From contig CAYTVG010000001.1 of the NCBI GenBank assembly GCA_964441755.1, positions 186,001-250,000 of the forward strand: a stretch of DNA of 64,000 nucleotides, read 5' to 3'. The notes beneath the pieces are model-generated. The model did not search any database, was not told the origin of the DNA, and saw only the letters and a list, made by a program, of their open reading frames with translations. Within the stretch, counting starts at the first letter, position 1. Each line of letters starts with the position of its first letter. The translations under genes and the position numbers were made by a program. Of this stretch, positions 15,966-24,489 are shown piece by piece. The DNA is from JAUMBM01 sp964441755. GTDB lineage: Bacteria; Bacteroidota; Bacteroidia; Chitinophagales; Saprospiraceae.

Positions 15966-18359
15966 ATGAAAATCAAAACGGCTACTATGAAATACACCAT
16001 TGCGTACATCCATCGCCGCTTTCTCCTCGGCATGTTTTTGATGTTGTTGAGTGTACAATTTGTGCATGCACAGGTAGAAGAAAGTTATGATGAAAATCGC
16101 TTTCGTCAAATGTACGATCTATTGCCGACTCCGAATGTATACCGAACAGCTTCGGGGGCTCCTGGTCATTTGTATTGGCAACAAAGAGCCGATTACAAGA
16201 TTGACATCATTTTGGACGATAATACGCAGCGGATCTATGGGGAAGAGGTGATTACTTACTACAACCAGTCTCCTGATCCACTACCCTATTTGTGGATACA
16301 GCTCGATCAGAATAACAGAGCATTGAATTCTGATACCTATACTACGGAAACTTCGTCAATGAATGATCGAATGACCGTACGCGACCTTAAAGGGCTGGAA
16401 CCTTGGTTTGATGGTGGATTCAAACTTGACTATGTTAAGGATGTTAATGGAAAAGATCTTCCCTATACGGTGGTCAAAACCATGATGCGTGTCGATCTTC
16501 CACAGGCCTTACTCCCAAAACAAAGTACACAGATTAAGATAAAATGGTGGTACAACATCAACGATCGTATGAAACTGGGGGGCAGATCAGGGTACGAATA
16601 TTTTGAGGAGGATAAAAATTATCTCTATACTATTGCTCAGTTTTTTCCACGCATGGCCGTTTATTGCGACAATGAAGGATGGCAACATAAGCAGTTTTTG
16701 GGTAGCGGAGAATTTACATTGCCGTTTGGCAATTATGAAGTAAATATTACTTGCCCGGCAGATCACCTTGTTTCAGCCAGCGGTGTACTCCAAAATCCCA
16801 AGGAAGTACTTTCTAAAGAACAGCAGGCGAGATATGAGCAGGCTAAAAAAGAAAGGAATACGCCTGTTTTTATTGTTACCGAAGAAGAGGCTCGGGAAAA
16901 TGAAAAAACGAAGGCGACACAAACAAAAACTTGGAGATTTAAGGCTGATAATGTGCGGGATTTTGCATTTGCTTCTTCCCGTAAATTTATTTGGGATGCA
17001 ATGGGCGTTGACCAGTCCAACGGTACAACTGTGATGGCTATGTCCATGTATCCTAAAGAAGGTAATCCGCTTTGGGAGATGTACTCAACCAAAGCTGTTG
17101 CTCATACGCTCAAGTGGTACAGCCATTACACATTCCCTTATCCTTATCCGGTGGCCTGGTCTATTCATACAGATCGTATAGGTATGGAGTACCCTATGAT
17201 TTGTTTCAACGGAGGCAGACCCAACAAAGACGGAACATACTCTGAAAGAACGAAGTATGGAATGATCTCTGTTATCATTCATGAAGTTGGACACAACTAC
17301 TTTCCAATGATTGTAAACTCTGATGAACGGCAGTGGACCTGGATGGATGAAGGACTAAATACGTTTTTACAGTATCTGAGTGAGCAGCAATGGGAGCGCA
17401 ATTATCCTAGTGGACGAGGAGAGGCACAGAAAATTGTGGACTATATGCGGAGTGACAAGTCAACACTTACACCTATCATGGCCAACTCGGAGTCTCTTTT
17501 GCAGTTTGGCAATAATGCTTATGGTAAGCCGGCAACAGCACTCAATATCCTTCGAGAGACTGTCATGGGACGCGAATTGTTTGATTTCGCATTCAAGACT
17601 TATGCAAACCGCTGGATGTTCAAGCATCCTTCACCTGCTGATTTCTTCCGCACCATGGAAGATGCATCAGGTGTAGATCTTGATTGGTTTTGGAGAGGCT
17701 GGTTTTTTACTACTGACTATGTAGATATTTCACTGGATGAAGTGAAATGGTATCGCATGAATACTAAAAATCCGGTCATGGAAAATGAAATTACCCGACA
17801 GCTGGAAAAAGAAACGCCACAGAATATATCGGCTATTCGTAATGAAACAACAATTAAAGAAACGCAGGATGAGATAGACAGAAACCTGCGAGATTTCTAC
17901 ACGGATTACGATCCACTCAAAGTCACGGTACTTGATGAGCAAGACTACCAAAAGTATCTTCGAGACCTGTCTGAAGAAGAGCGTAGTATGCTCATGGCAG
18001 GTAAGAATTACTATGAAATGTCTTTCTCTAACCAAGGAGGACTAGTAATGCCAATTATTCTTGAATTTGAATTTACGGACGGTACGACCGAAGAACACAG
18101 AATCCCTGCTGAGATATGGCGTTACAACAATTATAAAGTCAGCAAGGTCTTTGTAACCGCGAAGGAAATCGTACAGGTTACACTTGATCCGCATCTCGAA
18201 ACAGCCGACACGGATAGAGATAATAATTATTTCCCGGCTAAACCCCAGCTGAACCGATTCGAGCTCTTCAGACAGAGAGGGAATTGGAATCAGGGTGAAA
18301 ACCCGATGCAGCGTGCGCGCCGTGCAGAGCAAGAGACGCAACGTCCCGGCGGCAATTAA
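15966..18359 (+). CDS. Exported M1-family (gluzincin) metallopeptidase
   Basis: A 797-residue zinc peptidase with an N-terminal Sec signal peptide (two possible starts, 15966 and 15987; hydrophobic core LLGMFLMLLSVQFVHA, cleavage probably after AQ). The zinc motif is HEVGH (residues 439-443) with a downstream glutamate in WMDEGLNTFLQY. The exopeptidase GxMEN is replaced by GMEYPMICFNGG, which is the pattern in the Bacteroidota M1-like group that differs from classical aminopeptidases. The tail after ~600 is rich in charged residues and ends with a low-complexity QRARRAEQETQRPGGN. No T9SS sorting domain, so periplasmic. It is followed by a strong terminator at 18396. Role in peptide degradation is inferred; specificity unknown. 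Confidence 0.88.
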   Translation: MKIKTATMKYTIAYIHRRFLLGMFLMLLSVQFVHAQVEESYDENRFRQMYDLLPTPNVYRTASGAPGHLYWQQRADYKIDIILDDNTQRIYGEEVITYYNQSPDPLPYLWIQLDQNNRALNSDTYTTETSSMNDRMTVRDLKGLEPWFDGGFKLDYVKDVNGKDLPYTVVKTMMRVDLPQALLPKQSTQIKIKWWYNINDRMKLGGRSGYEYFEEDKNYLYTIAQFFPRMAVYCDNEGWQHKQFLGSGEFTLPFGNYEVNITCPADHLVSASGVLQNPKEVLSKEQQARYEQAKKERNTPVFIVTEEEARENEKTKATQTKTWRFKADNVRDFAFASSRKFIWDAMGVDQSNGTTVMAMSMYPKEGNPLWEMYSTKAVAHTLKWYSHYTFPYPYPVAWSIHTDRIGMEYPMICFNGGRPNKDGTYSERTKYGMISVIIHEVGHNYFPMIVNSDERQWTWMDEGLNTFLQYLSEQQWERNYPSGRGEAQKIVDYMRSDKSTLTPIMANSESLLQFGNNAYGKPATALNILRETVMGRELFDFAFKTYANRWMFKHPSPADFFRTMEDASGVDLDWFWRGWFFTTDYVDISLDEVKWYRMNTKNPVMENEITRQLEKETPQNISAIRNETTIKETQDEIDRNLRDFYTDYDPLKVTVLDEQDYQKYLRDLSEEERSMLMAGKNYYEMSFSNQGGLVMPIILEFEFTDGTTEEHRIPAEIWRYNNYKVSKVFVTAKEIVQVTLDPHLETADTDRDNNYFPAKPQLNRFELFRQRGNWNQGENPMQRARRAEQETQRPGGN

Positions 18360-18395
18360 TTAGCTGATAAAGTGGAAATAAATTCTGTTGTAACT

Positions 18396-18442
18396 CAGTC
18401 GGGCCAGTATAAATATTCAACTGGCTCGACTGTTTTTTTTTG
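18396..18442 (+). terminator. Rho-independent terminator of the M1 peptidase gene
   Basis: Arms CAGTCGGGCCAGT (18396-18408) and ACTGGCTCGACTG (18420-18432), one wobble pair, followed by eight T. It starts 36 nt after the stop codon. Confidence 0.88.
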
Positions 18443-18443
18443 G

Positions 18444-18451
18444 TATTTTTG
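18444..18451 (+). promoter_or_regulatory. -7 promoter element for diphosphomevalonate decarboxylase
   Basis: TATTTTTG matches the Bacteroidota -7 box TAnnTTTG, directly after the upstream terminator and 25 nt before the start codon at 18477. No clear -33 TTG at the right distance. Confidence 0.4.
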
Positions 18452-18476
18452 CGCTTTATTAAATAGGCATACCTGT

Positions 18477-19586
18477 ATGATTACATATGACAACCCCCGG
18501 CAATTACTCTCCAACCCGGCGACAGTAGAACCTGGCGCTATTAGGTGGAGTAGCCCTTCCAATTTGGCTATCATCAAGTACTGGGGAAAATATGGGCAGC
18601 AACTTCCCAGAAATCCCAGCATCAGCCTTACCCTGGATGCTGCGAGTACAGATACAACCCTTTATTATGAGCCCAAAGAATCTTCGGATATAAAAGGTAT
18701 AGATCTGCAGTTCTTGTTTAATGGAAAACCAAGAGAAGACTTTGCTGCCAAGGTCAATCAATTCCTGAGCAGCCTGCTGCCCATCTTTCCTTTTCTTGAA
18801 CAATTAAGTTTGCGCATAGACACTACGAATACTTTCCCCCACTCTGCGGGTATCGCATCATCTGCATCTGCTATGAGTGCTTTAGCGTTGTGTTTGTGTT
18901 CTCTGGAAGATGAATTGTTTGCCAGCCTGCAGGAAGATGAGGCTTTTCATCAAAAAGCCTCCTTCATAGCACGGCTTGGTTCGGGAAGTGCCTGCCGTTC
19001 TGTCTATGGACAGGCCGCGATATGGGGTCAATTACCTGATTTACAGTCATCTAGTGATTTTTTTGCAATTCCTTTCGGACAAGAGATGCATCCTGTGTTT
19101 CACAGTTTCCACGATGACATACTTTTTATCAGCAAAGCCGAAAAAAGTGTAAGCAGCAGGGCAGGACACGGCCTGATGGAGGGCAATATTTATGCGCAGA
19201 ACAGGTACGAACAGGCTCGTAGTCGAATGCATCATTTATTGGAATCTATACGTCAAGGAGATGTTACAACCTTTGGAGAGATAGCAGAGGCAGAGGCATT
19301 GACTCTTCATGCTCTCATGATGACATCAACGCCACCCTATTTATTATTGGAGGCGAATACCCTTGCTGCAATTCGTGAGATACAGGCATTCCGTAAAGAA
19401 AGCGGCCACCCACTTTATTTTAGTCTTGATGCAGGTCCTAATCTTCATTTGTTATACCCTGCGGAGATAGCCTACGCCATACAGCCATTTATAGAAGAAG
19501 TATTACTGCCTTATTGCACCGACGGACAGTACCTGCCTGATGCTGTAGGAGAAGGACCTGTGCAGCTGGAGGCACAGGATGAATGA
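18477..19586 (+). CDS. mvaD: Diphosphomevalonate decarboxylase
   Basis: ATP-dependent decarboxylation of mevalonate 5-diphosphate to isopentenyl diphosphate, the last step of the mevalonate pathway, which many Bacteroidota use for isoprenoids. GHMP-fold protein, 369 residues from the ATG at 18477. Visible marks: SSPSNLAIIKYWGKYG near the N-terminus (decarboxylase signature), PRNPSISLTLD, the ATP loop PHSAGIASSASAMSA, and RLGSGSACRSVYG. A GTG further upstream (18372) would run the frame through the preceding terminator, so the ATG with the TATTTTTG box 25 nt upstream is preferred. It supplies precursors used by UppS, encoded at 62082-62825. Confidence 0.93.
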   Translation: MITYDNPRQLLSNPATVEPGAIRWSSPSNLAIIKYWGKYGQQLPRNPSISLTLDAASTDTTLYYEPKESSDIKGIDLQFLFNGKPREDFAAKVNQFLSSLLPIFPFLEQLSLRIDTTNTFPHSAGIASSASAMSALALCLCSLEDELFASLQEDEAFHQKASFIARLGSGSACRSVYGQAAIWGQLPDLQSSSDFFAIPFGQEMHPVFHSFHDDILFISKAEKSVSSRAGHGLMEGNIYAQNRYEQARSRMHHLLESIRQGDVTTFGEIAEAEALTLHALMMTSTPPYLLLEANTLAAIREIQAFRKESGHPLYFSLDAGPNLHLLYPAEIAYAIQPFIEEVLLPYCTDGQYLPDAVGEGPVQLEAQDE

Positions 19587-19643
19587 TTTTCAAGCAGTGG
19601 ATTTGATTAATGCTTATCTTTGTGTCGTTAAATACTGCCAATT

Positions 19644-20891
19644 ATGGATTTATTTGCTAAGCTTAGAAATAACCGCGGGCCTTTGGGTAAGTACTCACAA
19701 ATGGCGCATGGTTACTATACATTCCCCAAGCTGGAAGGAGAGATAGGCCCTCGAATGAAATTTCAGGGTAAGGACGTATTGGTCTGGAGTCTCAATAATT
19801 ATCTGGGACTTGCCAATCACCCTGAAGTACGTAAGGCTGATGCCGACGCTGCTACCGAGTTTGGAATGGCATACCCGATGGGGGCACGTATGATGTCCGG
19901 TGAAACTAAGTATCATGAGCAACTAGACAGAGAGCTTGCAGACTTCGTGGGCAAAGAAGATTGCATGCTGCTTAACTATGGCTATCAGGGAATTCTCTCA
20001 GTCATAGATGCGCTGTTGAGTCGGCATGATGCTGTCGTCTATGACAAGGACAATCACGCATGTATCTATGATGCTATTCGTATGCACGTAGGGCCGCGTT
20101 TTGCCTTTGAGCACAACGATATAGAGAGTTTTCGCAAGCAGATGGAAAAGGCCGTTCGAGAAACGGAAAAAACAGGAGGAGGCATACTTGTTGTGACAGA
20201 AGGGGTATTCGGTATGCGCGGAGAGCAAGGAATCATCAAAGAGATTGTGGCTTGCCGCAAGGATTACGATTTCCGCCTTATCATTGACGATGCACATGGT
20301 TTTGGGGTTCTAGGTCCTAACGGACGTGGTGCTGCAGAAGATCAAGGCTGTATGGATGAAGTAGATTTGTACTTCAGTACATTTGCTAAATCTATGGCGG
20401 GTATTGGCGCCTTTGTTGCCGGAGATAAGGATATAATCGATTACCTTCGTTATAATACGCGTTCTCAAATTTTTGCCAAATCGCTTCCGCTGCCAATGGT
20501 TATCGGAGGATTAAAGCGACTGGAGCTGTTGCGCAATCACCCTGAACTCCGTCAAAGGCTTTGGGATAACGTAAAACTCCTACAAGAAGGCTTATTGGAA
20601 GCAGGCTTTGACATTGGCAATACAGGGGCCTGCGTAACGCCTGTCTATATGAAAGGTACAGTGGGAGAGGCTGTCGCGCTCGTCCGTGATTTGCGGGAAA
20701 ACTACGGTATCTTCTGCTCTATTGTTGTCTACCCGGTAGTCCCCAAAGGTGTGATATTGCTGAGGCTGATTCCTACGGCAGTTCATACAAAGGAAGATAT
20801 TGAAGAAACACTGACTGCTTTCAGAAGCATCAAAGCGAGGTTGGAGAGCGGTGTTTATCGAGAAGAAGGTGCAATGATGGTTGCCGACTAG
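19644..20891 (+). CDS. Alpha-oxoamine synthase family enzyme (SPT/KBL/BioF-like)
   Basis: PLP-dependent enzyme that condenses an amino acid with an acyl-CoA with loss of CO2. At 415 residues it shows the family's LNNYLGLANHPEV, GARMMSGETKYHEQLD (the usual G(T/S)xR..G motif), DDAHGFGVLGPNGRG and the PLP lysine Lys249 in TFAKSMAG. The group contains serine palmitoyltransferase, 2-amino-3-ketobutyrate ligase and 8-amino-7-oxononanoate synthase; the N-terminal ~50-residue extension (GPLGKYSQMAHGYYTFPKLEG) resembles Bacteroidota sphingolipid-type homologues, so serine palmitoyltransferase or a close relative is the first guess. A -7-like TATCTTTG lies at 19615-19622 upstream, and a terminator follows at 20957. 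Exact substrates are not resolved. Confidence 0.8.
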   Translation: MDLFAKLRNNRGPLGKYSQMAHGYYTFPKLEGEIGPRMKFQGKDVLVWSLNNYLGLANHPEVRKADADAATEFGMAYPMGARMMSGETKYHEQLDRELADFVGKEDCMLLNYGYQGILSVIDALLSRHDAVVYDKDNHACIYDAIRMHVGPRFAFEHNDIESFRKQMEKAVRETEKTGGGILVVTEGVFGMRGEQGIIKEIVACRKDYDFRLIIDDAHGFGVLGPNGRGAAEDQGCMDEVDLYFSTFAKSMAGIGAFVAGDKDIIDYLRYNTRSQIFAKSLPLPMVIGGLKRLELLRNHPELRQRLWDNVKLLQEGLLEAGFDIGNTGACVTPVYMKGTVGEAVALVRDLRENYGIFCSIVVYPVVPKGVILLRLIPTAVHTKEDIEETLTAFRSIKARLESGVYREEGAMMVAD

Positions 20892-20956
20892 GTTTCCACT
20901 AAGCACATCAATGTTGGGTCTGAATAGCCAACGTAAGAAGTGTACATAACTATATC

Positions 20957-20997
20957 AAACAAGCACGCCCCTGTCGTAAGGCAGGGGTGTTTGTTTA
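20957..20997 (+). terminator. Terminator after the alpha-oxoamine synthase gene
   Basis: Stem AAACAAGCACGCCCCTG / CAGGGGTGTTTGTTT with a GTAA-containing loop and small bulges, beginning 65 nt after the stop codon. The T-rich descending arm serves as the tail. Confidence 0.7.
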
Positions 20998-21064
20998 TCA
21001 CAGACGATGTTGTATATAAAGTGGGGCTCGTACAAATTTCAGGTATTGACAAATCTGTTTTATC

Positions 21065-21550
21065 ATGGATACAGCCCATTATCTGTCACCACTAGGTTGC
21101 TTCCAGCTCAAAGGCAGCCATTTGGGGCTTTGTTCTGTGCGTTGGCTAGATGTACATCCTTGTCCAGTGGGTCCTATACCTGATACACTTAGACCTGCAA
21201 TTGTGCAACTCGACGAATATTTCAAAGGGCAACGAAAAGAATTTGATTTATCATTTGACTGGTCAGCGGCAACGCCTTTTTACAGATCAGTATGGGAAGA
21301 GTTGCTAAAAATACCTTATGGGCATACGACTTCTTATCTAAAGATTGCAGAGCGATTGGGGGATGCCAAAGCTGTACGTGCGGTTGGGCAGGCTAATCGC
21401 AATAATCCTATCGCAATCATAGTTCCTTGCCACCGCGTTATTGCCAGCAACGGAGAATTGCACGGCTACTTTTACGGGCTTGATTTCAAGAGAAAGCTAT
21501 TGGCGCTGGAGAACCCGATGTCTTTTTCTGCTCAGGGAGAACTGTTCTAG
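21065..21550 (+). CDS. ogt: Methylated-DNA--protein-cysteine methyltransferase
   Basis: Suicidal repair protein that moves the alkyl group from O6-alkylguanine (or O4-alkylthymine) in DNA onto its own cysteine. The 161-residue single-domain form has the helix-turn-helix region IPYGHTTSYLKIAERLG with arginine-finger segment AVRAVGQANRNNP, and the acceptor Cys122 in IIVPCHRVI; the following YFYGLDFKRKLLALE is the standard C-terminal. No AdaA-type N-terminal zinc domain, so this is an Ogt/AGT type rather than Ada. Stands alone on the plus strand; no SOS-like or Ada box was recognised. Confidence 0.94.
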   Translation: MDTAHYLSPLGCFQLKGSHLGLCSVRWLDVHPCPVGPIPDTLRPAIVQLDEYFKGQRKEFDLSFDWSAATPFYRSVWEELLKIPYGHTTSYLKIAERLGDAKAVRAVGQANRNNPIAIIVPCHRVIASNGELHGYFYGLDFKRKLLALENPMSFSAQGELF

Positions 21551-21659
21551 GACGTCGAAGCTTCAAAAATAACGGCTCAAAGGCAGACAAGGGGGCCATT
21601 TATCATTTTCTATTATCAATCAATATCTGCAACTTTGTCCCGCAATAAAACCAGCATAT

Positions 21660-22961
21660 ATGATGGATTTTCGCCCCGACCTCGACTTTGCCCGGGAAGC
21701 CGACGCGGCAGACCCTGTGCAGGCCTATCGGAATACTTTTCATTTCCCCGAACATCCGTCGGGTCGAAGCCTCTATTTTTGTGGTAATAGTCTGGGATTA
21801 CAACCCAAAGGCGTAAAGGCAATGCTTGATCAGGCGCTGGAGCAGTGGGCTGCCTATGCCGTCGAAGGGCATTTTAAGGGTGACTATCCCTGGTTTCACT
21901 ACCACAAGTTTCTACAGGAGCAGTCGGCACATATTGCTGGTGCAGAAGAGGAAGAAGTGGTAGTGATGAATACACTGACAACCAATCTGCACCTGCTGAT
22001 GGTTAGCTTTTATCAGCCGACCAAAGAGCGTTATAAAATCATCATGGAAGCAGGAGCCTTTCCTTCTGATCAGTACGCAGTGGAAAGCCAGGTACGTTGG
22101 CACGGTTTTTCTCCGGAGGAGGTAATTGTCGAAGTAGCACCTCGTCCCGGCGAGGCCACGCTTCGGGACGAAGATATACTGGAGGCGATAGAAATGCATG
22201 GAGCACAGACGGCTCTGGTCATGTGGGGTGGTGTGAATTATTTTACGGGTCAGTATTTTGATCTCAAGGGCATAGCAGAAAAAGCGCATGCCGTAGGAGC
22301 CTTTGTTGGCTACGACCTGGCACATGCAGCAGGCAATGTGCCACTTCAATTACATGAATGGGGCGTCGATTTTGCTGTTTGGTGCAGTTATAAGTATCTC
22401 AATTCAGGTCCCGGGGGTCCCGGGGGCGTATTTGTACATAACAAGCACGCTAATCGACCCGAATTGCCCCGTTTTGCAGGTTGGTGGGGGTATAAGGAAG
22501 AAGATCGCTTTCTCATGCGGAAGGGATTTGTACCCATGGAAGGAGCAGCCGGCTGGCAGCTCAGCAATGCGCAAATTTTTAGCTTTGCCGCCCATAAAGT
22601 TAGTCTTGACATATTTGCCTCGGTGGGTATGCCCGCCCTTCGGGCAAAAAGCGAGCAGTTGACGGGATATCTGCATTTCCTGTTGCGCGACTGGTTGGCA
22701 TCGGGTGAGGGTATCCGCTTACTAACACCAGCCGAAGCACACAGGCGAGGTGCACAGTTATCTCTGTATTTTGCATCCAATGGCAGAAGGGTATACGAAC
22801 AACTCAGTAATGAGGGCGTATTCTGTGACTGGCGTGAAGACAATTTATTTGGTGCCGGAGGAGGTGTCATCCGTGTAGCACCTGCACCCTTGTATAATTC
22901 ATTTGAAGATGTATACATATTGGCGCAGCTGCTTCGCAAGTTCGGAAATCCATCCTCTTAG
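21660..22961 (+). CDS. kynU: Kynureninase
   Basis: PLP enzyme that cleaves L-kynurenine to anthranilate and alanine (or 3-hydroxykynurenine to 3-hydroxyanthranilate), part of tryptophan breakdown and of the eukaryote-like NAD route found in some Bacteroidota. At 433 residues it shows LYFCGNSLGLQPKG, the phosphate-contact MNTLTTNLHLLM, DLAHAAGN and the PLP lysine Lys245 in CSYKYLNSGPGG. Two adjacent ATGs (21660 and 21663) can start it. No other kyn gene is adjacent, so whether it serves NAD synthesis or catabolism cannot be told from this window. Confidence 0.94.
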   Translation: MMDFRPDLDFAREADAADPVQAYRNTFHFPEHPSGRSLYFCGNSLGLQPKGVKAMLDQALEQWAAYAVEGHFKGDYPWFHYHKFLQEQSAHIAGAEEEEVVVMNTLTTNLHLLMVSFYQPTKERYKIIMEAGAFPSDQYAVESQVRWHGFSPEEVIVEVAPRPGEATLRDEDILEAIEMHGAQTALVMWGGVNYFTGQYFDLKGIAEKAHAVGAFVGYDLAHAAGNVPLQLHEWGVDFAVWCSYKYLNSGPGGPGGVFVHNKHANRPELPRFAGWWGYKEEDRFLMRKGFVPMEGAAGWQLSNAQIFSFAAHKVSLDIFASVGMPALRAKSEQLTGYLHFLLRDWLASGEGIRLLTPAEAHRRGAQLSLYFASNGRRVYEQLSNEGVFCDWREDNLFGAGGGVIRVAPAPLYNSFEDVYILAQLLRKFGNPSS

Positions 22962-23418
22962 CCAAGGTAATCAGTATGTCAAAAAACACATAAAAAGCAA
23001 CTTTTTTTACAGAGCAGCTGTTTACAGTGTAGTTGTTTTGACCCTAGGGGTTGAAAGAGGATAAGGGTGTTACCCTTTTCTGAGAAACAAATGCAACTAT
23101 CCTGGTTATGCTGACAATTATTATTCTGTCGCTCGTGTATCGGTGGATTATTCACCGGTTTTTCAGGGGATCCCGATAGGTTTTCGCTCCGCCTCACGCT
23201 TTATTACTCCCGGGCAGCTTGGTCGCAAGCCCGGATTCCTTCTTTTGTCCCACCAGCTTATTATAATCTGAGTTGTAAAAAGATGTCTTCTCTTTTGATA
23301 ATCAATATTTATACCTATTATTGTACTGCATAATTGCCGTTAAAGCAATTTGTACAGCCATATCTGCAGCATCCAGCACCAACAGTTTTTTACACCCGAA
23401 TCATTTACCCGATCAACT
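22962..23418. other. 457-nt non-coding gap between kynU and the S8 peptidase
   Basis: No convincing gene. A short stem AAGGGT-GTT-ACCCTT (23063-23077) followed by TTCTG might be a weak kynU terminator. A 23-codon ATG frame at 23108-23179 would encode a hydrophobic-then-basic peptide (MLTIIILSLVYRW...), without a visible ribosome binding site; it is noted but not called as a gene. The last ~130 nt are AT-rich and may contain the promoter of the following operon, though no clean TAnnTTTG box was found. Confidence 0.4.
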
Positions 23419-24489
23419 ATGAAGTATCGTGTCGTCCGCGAACTGGAAATCCGTACACAAGCCGGTATGAAAAAAGGCGAGAAGCGAGGTATACTCTTGC
23501 CTGGTTTTATCTTGGATGTAGTCAGTGAGACAAGTGGGGACTTGCATGAAGGCAACAGCCAGTGGCTGCAAGATGCAAATGGGTTCTTCTATTGGAAAGG
23601 GGGTGTTGAGGCTCTGCAGGCTTCCAATCCGTCACCCGGCCTACCGAAAATTTCTTATCCGGGTATTGTAAACCTTCCGCCACAGGTGATTGGCAGTAAA
23701 GGCAAAGGGGTTGTGATTGCAATCTTTGATACAGGGTGCATCTCGCATCCGGATTTGGAAGGGAGGATCATTGAGTTTTACGATGCTGTCGAAGAGCGAG
23801 TGCGCACTGAAAAAGAATATATAGATGACTCTGGTCATGGAACCTTTGTTGCAGGGTTGATTGCTTCCAGTGGCAAAACCTCTGGTATAGTCGGGCTGGC
23901 TCCGGAGGCGGACTTAGTGGTGGTTAAGATTTCTAAGGAAAGATCCATTAGCTCTGCTAATTTGTACAGGGGGCTGAAATGGTTATTGAAGGAGGGCACC
24001 AAAAAACCGATTCACTTTATTAATATGAGTTTTAGCTGTGCCCTGCCACCGAGCACCAAGGATGGCATAGAGACGCTGATAAGGGAAGCATGGGAAGCGG
24101 GTATTGTCATGTTTGGTGCTGCCGGAGATGAAAAGCAACTTTTTGGCACCGCATCTTACCTCAACTTTCCTGCTAAGAATTCATATGTTGTCTCTGTGGG
24201 GGCTGTGCACAAGAAAACGCCTGCCAACAGCTTACTCAATCCCGCAGTAAGATTTGTTGTAGCCACAGAAAAATATCACTCTCTCGAGGCGGATAAGCCG
24301 GGTAAGGAATTGAGGCAGGGGAGCAGTTATGCTACAGCCTTGACAACAGCTACCGCCGCCTTATTTCGGGCTTCAGATATGCAAGGTACAGCCTCTAATG
24401 AGTTGCTCATAAAAACAATGGCAAAACAGCTACCCTCATTTCAGCAGTTGTCTTCTGTTTCCAACCTAACGATGTATAAGCATGAATAA
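23419..24489 (+). CDS. Subtilisin-like serine protease (S8) with N-terminal SH3-like domain
   Basis: A 356-residue S8 protease. Residues 1-~65 form a small beta-rich SH3-like module ending WLQDANGFFYWKGG; residues ~95-325 are the subtilase domain with triad Asp104 (AIFDTGCISHPDL), His140 (DSGHGTFVAGLI) and Ser303 (GSSYATAL). The oxyanion-hole asparagine of subtilisins is replaced: the segment reads GAAGDEK, giving Asp237, as in the proprotein convertase PC2. There is no signal peptide and no inhibitor-type propeptide, so it is predicted to be cytoplasmic and made ready-folded. The start at 23419 excludes 23 upstream codons with no family similarity. It overlaps the next gene by 8 nt, indicating translational coupling. 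Substrate unknown. Confidence 0.85.
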   Translation: MKYRVVRELEIRTQAGMKKGEKRGILLPGFILDVVSETSGDLHEGNSQWLQDANGFFYWKGGVEALQASNPSPGLPKISYPGIVNLPPQVIGSKGKGVVIAIFDTGCISHPDLEGRIIEFYDAVEERVRTEKEYIDDSGHGTFVAGLIASSGKTSGIVGLAPEADLVVVKISKERSISSANLYRGLKWLLKEGTKKPIHFINMSFSCALPPSTKDGIETLIREAWEAGIVMFGAAGDEKQLFGTASYLNFPAKNSYVVSVGAVHKKTPANSLLNPAVRFVVATEKYHSLEADKPGKELRQGSSYATALTTATAALFRASDMQGTASNELLIKTMAKQLPSFQQLSSVSNLTMYKHE

